From assembly GCA_947247005.1 (NCBI GenBank), contig OX365946.1, positions 9,122,453 through 9,186,452 of the forward strand: DNA of 64,000 nt, given 5' to 3'. The position numbers and the translations under genes were made by a program. Numbering within the stretch: the stretch's first letter is position 1; each line of letters starts with the position of its first letter. This DNA is from Spisula solida. Taxonomy: Eukaryota > Mollusca > Bivalvia > Venerida > Mactridae. The notes under the pieces are model-generated. The model made no database searches. It had not been told where the DNA came from and saw nothing but the letters and a program-made list of their open reading frames with translations. Positions 1 through 11,800 of the stretch are shown here, piece after piece.

Positions 1-705
1 TTCAATGTTTTACCCCCAAATATAACTCCAGATGCACAAGATTTTGACCCAAAATTAATAATATTTTAAGCGGAAAGACAACATGTGCCTATCAAAGGGA
101 TTTATTGTAAATAAACAAGAATAATGGCATTGCTGTACACCGATTCCAAAAATCACTATTTTAGTTTCTGTTTTGTAAGATTTTACCCCAAAAGATCGTA
201 TCTTGAACAAAAGCTTATAAAATCTTATGATCTATTATACTACAAGTTGCTACAGTCCTATTGCAATGAATTTCGATAAAATACGATTATAAATGACATT
301 GTGGTCGGCCGATTCCAAAAATCCTCACTTTTGTTTATATTTTGTTAAGTTTTACCCCAAAAATAGCTCAAGATGCACAAGCTTTTGACCCAAACTTATT
401 AATATCTTAAGCGGAAAGACAACATGTGCCTATCAAAGTGATTTATTATCAAGTAACATGAATAATAGCATTGCTGTGAACTGATTCCAAAAATCACTAT
501 TTTAGTTTCTATTTTGAATGATTTTACCCCAAAAGATCATATCTTGAACAAAAGCTTATAAAATCGTATGATCCATTATACTACAAGTTGCTACAATCCA
601 ATTGCAATGATTTTTTATAAAATACGATAATAAATGACAATGTGGTCGGCCGATTCCAAAAATCCTCATTTCTGTTTATAATTTGTTATGTTTTACCCCA
701 AAAAT
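1..705. repeat. 341-bp tandem repeat, about two copies
   Basis: The block containing 'gattccaaaaatcactatt' at about 142 recurs at about 483, giving a period of 341 bp. The flanking text (poly-C 'ttttacccc', 'aagcggaaagacaacatgtgcc', 'gtggtcggccgattcc') recurs in the same order. Roughly two units are visible and the left end runs off the window, so the array may be longer. Each unit itself holds two related half-units starting 'gattccaaaaatc'. It lies in what should be an intron upstream of the first visible exon of the coiled-coil gene. No coding potential is seen. Confidence 0.8.
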
Positions 706-1724
706 ACAGATCCTACATGTTAGTATGGAACTCCATATTAAACAAGATACAAGGCAACAGTTATGAGATGGGATTCAACATTAAACATTTGTGTGCATTT
801 TTTGCCCTGTACAGAAATGCAAAGAAAATGATGACATAACTTTAAACTGCATTTACTCAATTTCATGTCAATGTTGTTAAGGGCCCTTTTCTCAGATCGC
901 GGCTCATATATATAATGCATTGTTTTGTACGTGTCTGTCAGCCAGCCAGTTGTTTAGTTATTAAAATTCTCTGTACCAAAAACAAACCATGCCTGTATTA
1001 TAAAGTGGCCATACATGTTTTACTAATAAGTTTTGTACCTCTTAAATAAGAGCATAGCATTTTTACTATACTATATAGCATATATACTAAGATTACTACC
1101 CCTCTAATTGAATTGTTAAGAATTTTGGCCAAGTGCAAATTTGCATGGAATGTTGCTTCGAATTTGGCAAATCTGTCTAAAAGACATGTTCTTACAAACT
1201 CCAAAATAAGTTTGCAGCGTAGCATTGCCTACACTGAGGGGATGATTTTAATGAGATTGCAAATTTGGCATGAACATATTTCTTATTTCATAAACATGTA
1301 TTAGGTTAGTTAATTATATCGTAATGGACAATAGATTAGCTTGTCAAATAGCGAGAGTGCTTGTGGTAATGCAATAGTGAACCCTGCATAAATTATTAGT
1401 ATTATAGGACTGTTAGAAAATTAATATTTGCATGATATTTAATAGTCATTGCTTCTGCTATATGAGATTAGACTGCATTCAGCTAATTATGAAAGATAGG
1501 CAAACAGGTTTGCTTGATTGACGCTTGCTAACACTTTATTGTACCAAATGAAACATTTGTTCTTACAATGATAATGTAGATATCTTTGAAGACTACAAAT
1601 AGTGTTTCCAATCTATGGGCTATGGTATCTGAGACTCTCAATCTTGAGTGAATTCTGACTCCCACTTCGTAAATGGGGTAATGGTAAATGCTTTGTATTT
1701 CTATGTGGTGTATTTTCTGTATAG
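706..1724. other. Intronic sequence without recognised feature
   Basis: AT-rich sequence between the 341-bp repeat and the first visible exon. The short open frames here have no recognisable similarity and no convincing splice pairs. It ends in a polypyrimidine stretch and 'ctgtatag' that serves as acceptor for the exon at 1725. Confidence 0.5.
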
Positions 1725-2894
1725 ATGGAATCAATTCTGAAGATAACCAGACTATCCAGACTGTGAACGATGAGCAGACTGGGTTTAGTGGATCGACAGC
1801 TTCTTACTCTGACATTTTAGCTACTGATAGATTATCTGAACCTGAATATGTATCCCAGTCTAGGAATTCTAATAGCCAAAAGCTTTCTAGGCCTAGTTCT
1901 GTTACCAGTAGTAAAACAGCTTCTCAAGTTAATCCTAATGATACCGAAGATACAGGCACTGGTAACAAACATGTTCTAGACGAAACTGCCGACGGAAATG
2001 ATAAAGGTGATAGTAATATTGATGAAAATGAACCAAATCAGAATAAGGTTGAAGCTGTAAGCTGTGATGATGTGGAGAGTGAAGTTACTGCTGGTACACA
2101 GAATGTGGAGGTTGTTAGTGAATCATTGGAACAAGAGAACACTGGAGGTGATGAGGTCAACAATGAGACTGAGACTGTTTCAACAATACCACTAGTGGTT
2201 CAGAAACCGGAAGAGAATGTTGAAAAGTATGGAGATAATGAGGTTATAGATGCAGGGAAGTTAGAACCATTGAAAACAATAGAAGAAGTTGGAGGGAGTG
2301 ACAAGATGGATGAAGTAAACGATGGTGTTAAATCAGCTGAATTAGAAATTCCAAAGATTAGTTCAACCATAACTGTTCCTACAGCAGTTCCGGAAGAATC
2401 TGATACAAAAACTGAACCGATAAGTATAACAACAGAACCAACTAAGGTTGTTGAAAAGAAATCAGAAGCTCCTAAACTTACGAAAGGGGTACCTAATAAA
2501 TCTGACAATAAACAAACTGTACCAAAAGCTGCAATGAAGACAGAACCCAAACTTGACAAAACTTCTAAACCTACAAAACCAGAAATCAAAACTACGGCAC
2601 CCAAACCTGCACCCAAACCTGAGCCCAAACCTGCTACAGTGACTGAAAACAAAAATGGCAATAAAACAAAGAATGTAGGTTTGTCAAGTGAAAAATCAAA
2701 GACAAATGTAAGTAGTAAAGATAGGAGTGTGAAGAAAGGAGATAGTGAGAAGCCTAAGGTGGAGTCTGCTGTGTTAGAGGGTGAAGGGTTGCTTAGTGTA
2801 GACTCTGAACTTGCTAGTAGGTTAGATGATGGTCATGGTGAAGGGTTGAACATAGAGGCAGATATTACTGATAGTGCTGGAACTGGAGAAAAAG
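1725..2894 (+). CDS. Large low-complexity exon of the coiled-coil gene
   Basis: This 1170-nt exon encodes 390 residues rich in Glu, Asp, Ser, Thr and Lys, ending in 'KPAPKPEPKP'-type repeats and a second acidic stretch. The acceptor is 'ctgtatag' before 1725 and the donor is 'aaag|gtaggg' at 2894/2895. The open frame runs on to 2968, but the donor leaves one base (G) that pairs in phase with the exon at 6233 to form an Asp codon. The ATG at 1725 is out of frame and is not the start. The sequence is expected to be disordered. A 153-codon open frame on the opposite strand (2200-2661) is a compositional shadow. Confidence 0.75.
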
Positions 2895-5800
2895 GTAGGG
2901 GTTCTCATTTTAATACTGATATAAACTCTGTCAACTTTGTTTGGTTAAAAAAATATATTGCTGATTAAGTTGAATACTGATAAACCAAAGTTAGAAACAC
3001 ATTAAAGTCTTAAAGAGATTGTGTACGAAAAATACTGATACAAGTTTATTCTTATTAATTTTGAATTTGTAATTTTCCTATCTCTAGTTTATGCTTAATT
3101 CCTCGTCTTTTCAGTTTAGTCAGAGTTATTTAATAATATATTAATATACGTTAAATTGAAGATAACTATTAGATCTAACAATCAAACGAAAAGAATATAA
3201 TTTGTTTTCAAATTTCTATCAGATTTTGTGGACTATATGTTGGGTTAAGTATAATCCTTTCATTTATTTAAAATTAAAGCTTCTACGTCATCTACCTTTT
3301 TTACTGTTCCTTCTGTATTCAAATCTACAAGCTCAATTCTAATATGAAAGTAGTGCATGTCAGATTTGCATGCTGTGTTGTAACATATATACAATTTGCT
3401 TTCAGTATGCATGAGTTGTTTATAATTTTATAACCCATTCTGCATGAATTAATACCATTAAGTTAACACCATTGTTTTCCTCTTCTTTGACTGCAAGGGT
3501 GATGGTATATTGTATTGAAATAAAACAAATTTATTGACAGGAGTGCCGAAACTTTAACTTTATGGCACCTGTTGTGTCATTTTAATAATTTTGACTTACT
3601 CTGACTTCTAAATCCTCTTAAATCCTCTTTATTTGTTACCCGTATGTTGGAAGATTTAATTATAATATACCTGTAATTTAATGATAAAGTGATTTTCATT
3701 GTGCACTAAGAGCAATTTGTGGCTGAATGATTGGCAAACATTCAATACAATTTTATAGTACATTAGATAAATAGATTCTTAATTTATTTCAAAAATATTT
3801 TATACAGTGCAGCATGATAATTTGTCTGTGTCAATTTTTTAATGCTTTTTTGGCAATTGATGCATACAATACTAATTGCAATTATATATAATATTGCGCA
3901 CTTAAAATAAACAATGTCTTGAAATTAAGATTGATGTACTTAGTAAATATTTCAGATTAAAATTTTTTAGTGACAATACTAATTGGACTCGATCTTTTTA
4001 ATATAGTGACATTTTGAATTAGCAGAGGTGTGGCTTGAGATCACAATCATGGTCTGTTTTTGGATCTCCAATGTTTCAGAATATAAAGACATAGTTGATA
4101 TAGTTTACTAATCAAAACTTCAACAAAATTAATATTAAAATTATTGCATTTTATAAATAAGGTTACAAACAAGATATCCGCTGTTTAACTTCTGCTAATA
4201 GAGGTCGAGGATCATGCCAAAATCTCTACAATATATGTGGGGTGATCAAAAAGAATTGAGACAACCGTTGTAAAGTGACAATGAATACTAATATAAATAA
4301 GAAATGTTGTATGCCTATTACATAATATATCCTCTCTTCGTCCGCTGAGTTTCATAAATATTCATTTATTATAGAGATATCAATGATTACGCAACCTTGG
4401 GTACAGCGACTCGCCACACACAATTGACGTCAATCACGTCATGTACGTGAACAGTTAACTATTCCAACGTCACATTGCTCCAATAAATCGCTCATGTCTC
4501 TATATGTATTAAATAAATTTACCAGTTATTCAGTATTTAGCAAGAAAGAGAGTTCATTTGTATAAAAACATTTCAGTTGTAATAAAATATCAAGAATAAT
4601 TTATGTTAAATAATTATTCGATCATTCTCATTCTAAAGATGGCTTCCGTGTATGACGTCCGTCTTGGTGAGTGACGTTCAAAATTATGCTCCTGATACAT
4701 GTTGGAACTGATACATGCTTGATACAGTGTATACTAAAGTTTATTTCCACAACAAAACATTTTGTACTAACTATATATAAGTACTCTTCTGGCAAACTTC
4801 TCCTATGCCTGTTTCATCATGATTATAAATGTTTGTAAGCTGTGATTTTTTGCCGAAATATGACATGGTTTTCGGGTCGGCACTGTTAGTTTTCATGTCA
4901 TATATGTAAAACAACAAAACGGTTTTAATTCATGGTTACTCAATAGTTTTACTTCATGTCTAGTTGACAAATGTTGGAGGAATATTTAATAAAATATTAA
5001 CCACATGCTTTTCCATATCATAGACGGCGAAAACTGGGACTTTTTGATGTGCAATGACATAACGCGACACCTTGTATTTAACGTTATGTTAATAAATCAC
5101 TTCTTATAGTAGAAAGTTATATTTTACACATACAAATCAGCATTAAATGCACCTAAACAAGTATGATATTTTTGTGGTTAAAACTTGTAAACTTTACAAA
5201 TGATGGCATTAATGTCTCATTTCTTTTTGATCACCCCACATATATTATATATTCTCGGTGTGACTATGGGGTATGTGCCTTTTCTGAGTGGGGGTACTTG
5301 ATACAAAGCCATGCAGAGTCCCTTATCTGAATAATACCCCATGTCTATTTTTCACACTTACATTTATACTCTAACATTTCAATTGATCTATTGAAGATTA
5401 ATTAAGCTACAGTATTTCACAGTTTCTAATTCCCAAAAAGATAAATTGAAAGATACCCTTATAGTGATGGATAACATCAGGAACGAGGTGTCGAGAGTGA
5501 TTAATATAAGTTGGAATAACAGTAGTGTCACAATTGATCGACTTAAAATGAATTAGTATAAACTAAATTAGAAGATATAGCATATTCTGGTAAAACAAAT
5601 GTGTATAACATTTTCTTGTTTTTGAGGTTAGTAAAAAAATGTAGTCATCATTTACTGTAGAATGCATGCTTTAATCTATAGTTTATATTAATGTATTAAC
5701 TTACATACTTCATAATATAGGTATTCAACAAAGTCTTGGAAGCAACTGTGAGTGTGTCACAGAGTAAAGAGCAAACTAAGTTAATAGAAAAAACAATTTT

Positions 5801-8800
5801 AATTAAAGCAAACTCGTGTTACTGAGTTTAGAGAAAAACTTAAAGTAGTATGTCATGAAATTTTAAGGAATACTGATAATATTATTATTACCTCAGTTAC
5901 ATTTTTTTCAAATTCAAGTTCAGTTGCTTTGTATTGTATCTTAGGAGTAAATTTGTTGCTTCATTCAAATTGTACCTCTTACCTTTAATTTTTAATTTTT
6001 TTTCTTACTGTGTTTCATCAATTTGCTGTCATCGTCAATATTTGGCTGTTAAAATAAATATACTTAAAGTTTTATTTATAATAATTGCCAATAATAAAGC
6101 GGTACTTAGATATCAATGAACTATGTAATTAAGGAGTTTTACTTGTTGCCATGGAAACCACAGACATGTACGGTGCGCAAGAAATGCCATATGGTCCAAT
6201 ATTTCATCATGTTTTATGTCTATATGTTACAGATGCTCATGCTATCGCAGCAGAACTGGATGCTCTGGGTCTTAACAAAAAGGTTTGTTTTACTGATTAT
6301 TAGTTCCATACTGTCAGTCTGTCTGTCTAGAAATCTGGATCTTTGCATAACTAATTCAGTAGTACACCAGTCCTATGCTTAGGGTTATGATACATGGTAT
6401 GTGGGTAGAGGCCATTAAGGACATTATGTACGTGCATTTATTTTAATTTTCCTGACTACGTATTGGTTGCTATGGAAATAAAATTAGTGTAAAAAACCTG
6501 GATCCTTACATAACTAACTGTATTTCCAACCAAGGGTTATAGTCAATGAGGACTTTTTGCACATCCATTTATATTTTTCTGACAACAAATGTGGTGGCTA
6601 TGGAAACAAAACTAAAGAGTTTTTGGCTTTAAACTGGGACTTCTGTATTGTTTTCAATTCTTAGTGACTTTATGTTTACAATAATATTACAGGTGTGGTG
6701 AAAGGTGTAATTTGGAAGCATAAATCTTTCCTTGGCTATTGTTTTAACAATCATGGCTGCAATTCTAAAACATATAACAATTGCCAATTTGGGGATTTAA
6801 TAATATTCATTTTATTAATTTTGATGCTCTAGGCAGGTGGGTGCTTTATTCTGGTGATCACACACACATGTTTGACTACATCTCCTTACAACATATATAA
6901 TTGTAACCTGCATACTGTTAGCAAAACAATTTGAAAAAATAATTTCATGAATCTAAACATTTTGTACTCACTTTTTTTGTATATTTTATACAGACCAAGA
7001 AAGGTTCGAAGGTGTATCCATTATTACCTCCTGGATCGAGACCTAAAGCTGCACCAGAGAAACAGAAAATACCCGATCATTTACAAGATGCACTGAACAG
7101 ACGAGCGTCAGAATCACGAGATTATCTGGAACAAGATTTAGAGAGAAGTAAGTACATGTAGGTTATATCAGTGGTGTCATCAGAGCCGAGTTCAAAATCA
7201 CGAAAATGGCCAAACAAGAGGCCTTCAACCACATTATTTCCATATTAAACTCTGTTTTCATTGAATGAAATCCTTCAGTGCAGATTAAATTGACCATGAC
7301 TTTGCCATTTCTTGAGATATTTTCATCAAATAACTTTTATTTTGGACAGAAGTCATATCTCTTACAGGATATATAAATCCGGAATTCCAGATTAATCAGG
7401 AATATTGACACACCTGTTATATATACATAGAAGGTTGTCTCCCCTGTTGACCTTGCTCCGATCTTCCGAAGCAACTCAAGAAGGAATCACAAATTGAGAT
7501 TTTGCTATAATCAGAGTCTTAATTTGAGAGAATTCTGAAGTTCAAGCACTGGCAATTTTACTGTGATGAAATGTGTTTTGTGGTGCCAGTTTGGAGTATG
7601 GTCTCCCATGGAAATTATCACAAAAATGGCAATATTTGAGATGCGATTTAGCTCAGATTGAGATGCTTTGGGAGATCAAGGTCATGTTACAGATTATCTG
7701 TGTATATTTGATTAATTGTATATTATATTACTATACATGTATAACACAATTATTCAGTTCAGTCATCTACTATCATAACATTGTGTATATATACATTGTT
7801 GTTTTTCTTATTAATTTCTTCATAGAAATTTAAACAAAATTAATAGTGTATGGATGAGTATACTTCATAGTGGATAAACTCCTTGTTTTAACTGCCTTTT
7901 TGTGTGATTGAAATATTTGAAAGAATAAAAATACTTTGTCATAATGTTACAAATATTACATTGTTTACAAATGACAGACATGAATACGTAAAGAGTACAC
8001 ATGAAGTATAGTATATTTGAACTAATCAAAGGGAGGTAAATCATAAAATAATGTTAAACTGTTCTATAAACATAACAAAGGGAGATAATTTGTATAAAAA
8101 AAGATAAAAAGGGGGTAATTTCATGTGAAAGTAGATTATTTGATGTTTGAATAAGTACAGATTTATCCTTACAGGTCATATTTGTTAAGCTTTTTTATCT
8201 GGAGTTACATTGCATAAAATTACTTAAAATTATATTCAACATTTACTTCATCATTGGTTATGATAAAATTTTCAGGAGGTTTTCTTAAAGACGGCAAAGG
8301 TAAACTATAGCAAATTGTTGCATATTGGTGCATGGGTAGTAATGGTGACATTTGTTGTTCCTTCATGGTTTGATGTTATAATTATGTTAATATAATGATC
8401 ATGTTGCACTATGTTGGTACGATCATGTGTTCCATGTGCGGATCCAGAGGGCCAGGGACTAGGGTTCAGGACTCAATTAACTAGTTTGACTGCAACTAAG
8501 AAAAATAGCTTGTCAGACCTCTCCTGAGAAAAATTAGCTTGTTTAAGACCCCTGGCCAAAAATGTCTGGGTGCGCACATGTGTTCTTGTTGTGGTACTTG
8601 CATGTCACAGTTGACTGGTTAGACAGCATGGTGTATTGTGTAAAATTAGTAGAATTGTCATAGAATTGCTGGAGACAATGTGCACAGACTGTGGGAAGAA
8701 TTTTAGTGGGGATCAACATTGTTGGATATACTGGATATCTTCAGCCATGATGTTTACATATAGTGTTTGCTATACTTTTTGGACCAATCTGGACTTGATG

Positions 8801-11800
8801 TCCGTCTTCTAATCCTTGAGGAACATTCTATTTTTCACAAAAATGCATCTTCACTAGGAAGTAATTTGAAGCCACCATGCATGCACAAGTAGACCATGCC
8901 TCTTCATGAATATTGTGCATGTACCAGCGTGTGGTTTTAATTAATGAAATATTAATGGGTGGCATCAGTAAAGAGAATAATTCATAATATACAGAAACAT
9001 TATATTGTTGGACACTCTTTATAAAATGTGACTGTCCATTTGGCCATTAAACAGTAATGTTTGCTGCCAATATTTATTTTTTGTTATTTATATGAACTTT
9101 TATGTACTTTACTGTATTTTTTCTTGATGGGTTATTTACAGATATTGGGTATGTTGGAATGGTGTTGCAAGCAATATTATATAAAACAGTGTGTTTATTA
9201 CAAGATGTATTTGTTGTCCAATTTTCAAAATTTTATCAATCATTGTATTTCACAATTTTTGGAATTATTATTTTGTACAAAAATAATGCGAGCATTGAAT
9301 TGGTGGTAGTACCTAATGGGCATTCTGAACAGTTACTGAATATGAGATTTCGGGAAATTCTTTCCAATAATACAATTTGTTCAAAATTTCTATATAGACA
9401 GTGTAGCATAAATTATTAGAAACAGAAAAAATGCAAAAACAATCATAGGTCACCGTGCTTGTTTAGGAGTTATTACCCATGAATATGCTAGTTTGGATAA
9501 ACTAGTTAACTTGTCAACACGTTTGGTGACCTATAATTATGTTTCTGTTTTTAAAATGATACTGTTAAATATTTTACTATATTGGGAACATTTTCCCCAC
9601 CTTTAAAAAAAATATACAAGAAACTGCAGCGAACGCTTCTAAGCAACAATTCAAGTACGCGGGATTCTACCTGAATGACAGATATATAACAAATACATCT
9701 TGTTCAATGATTGCATGGTGTTAGATTTGTGGTTATAAGATTGTGCTAATTAATACTATACAGAACTATTGATGAGAGCTAGATATGTGTAAATGTAACT
9801 CATGTATACCTAAGTACAGTGTATGTTGGACTAAAGACATCCACAAATTACAATACAGTCAAACTTGTCTGCAATGACTGACTACCCATGGGGAAATATT
9901 TTTTTGGGGAGTAGGATAATTTTATTGATATAAGCTCCTATAAATCTTACAAACCAGCTCAGTGGCTTTTTTCGAAGACTACATTAACAAAGACGTTTTG
10001 AACTACTTGTACATATAACATTGCTGAAAAGAAATTAACATTTTTAGAGGCCACATTTATGCAAGATGACATTCAGTAGATGCATTCAGTGGAGAAATAT
10101 TAGTATTGGTTGTTGACAAGGGATCTCTCTTAACAGGTTTATCATATATATATTATTGAAAATGGTCTGATGGAAAATAATTTAAAATTGGTGGTATTTG
10201 CAGACTGGGATTGTAAAAATGGTCTTTGTTCACAGGATGTCTTTGAAACTCAACTTTTAACTTGTGCTTTTAAAACATGTGAAAGAGTAAAATGGTGAAA
10301 ATGGTCTTCAAATTTGGGTTTAATTTTGAGTTGGTCTTGATATTGAGGTTTTACTATATTAGATCGAACTAGGTATAAATGGGTTAACATGCATTTGTTA
10401 TAATAAGTGCATGAATTTGATGTGATATTGTATTGTAAATGATCTCAAATGGAAATTAATACTTTTCTCATATTCCATCTAAAATACTTTCAAATTGTGT
10501 GAAAAGAGAATAATAGTGAGAATTATATATTACTATTAATAGTTTGTTTTCTACCAGAATTTCTTTGGTAGATTATTATTACAGGATAGAAATAACGTTC
10601 ATGATTCTATTTCAAATTTTCTTTTGTATAAACACTTTCCTTACCAGAGACTTGAAGTTATTATTATTGTATACGTAGGTGTTGATTTCAATTTAGTAAA
10701 AAAACTTTTTTTATGTTTTTGTCTAGATGATGAAATGTTGATACTATAACACTAACAGATGTCCGGTGTTTGAAGTGCTCGAGATAATTTTTTTATATTA
10801 ATCTATTTTTTTAACAACTTTTGTTTGAAGATACTGCTAAGGTGCTAAAATATGTTACCTTTAAAATGCTTTGAGTGTGTGTTGATGTAGCAAAAAGTTA
10901 ATTTGCCAGAAAGCATGAATGCAATTTTTAGCTATACATGTAAACTTAAAGGGACTATTTACTGGTGACTTAAACTTTCGTGTAATAGTTCTATTCAGCA
11001 TCGTGATTGCATTCGTAACATTTTCCCTGAAATTTCCCGAACAGTTACCTGCTTACAACCGATATTTCATGTCCATTGTTATACATGTACAGAAAGTTAC
11101 AGAAATATCTCCGGAAAAGTCCAAAGTTAAAAACGAAGCGTGTGACGTCACAATCGTGCGATTAACGAGATGTCTGACAGCGAAGTTTTCTCCGACTCAG
11201 CTAATGAATCGTTAAATTCTTGGGATACAGATTATGATGGCAATGAAAATATTTTGCTGTATCAATTCAAACCTATTATTAATAAGGGAAATCATAATAA
11301 AGGCGGCGAAAAATTATGCCAGACATTCGCACTTTAAATATCGCTGACCGCATTGGCGATACGGACTGGTAATTGACCTGTCTGTCGATTTTGATTGACA
11401 GGTGGGCGTTAGCCAATCGCATTGCAGCATTTCGGCTACGGTTTATCGGTTTATGTAGGACACAAACTACTAGTATAATCAACGGAAATAGTGCAATACA
11501 TTTTGTATTCATTGATAATAAAGAAATTCTCAATACATTGGCACGTTTAGAAACTAGAGAATTTCAACTTTGATTGGTAGCAATGTCATAAAGTAATTTA
11601 TAAACTAAATAATTTTTTTAAACTGTGAGGGCATCTGAAGTAGGAGATACATATACATGTATGTATATTTTCTCAAATATAGTCTGAGTTTGAAGCAATT
11701 TATCATTTATATTTACAGCAAAATAAACCGAATAATCACATTTTGAGAAACAAGAAAGCTTCGTCTTTAATTTGACTGTTTTAATAATATGTCCTTTAAA

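Noticed and set aside
2200..2661. 153-codon minus-strand open frame
   Set aside because: It is antisense to the low-complexity exon 1725-2894, where biased codons remove stops; no splice or start support.
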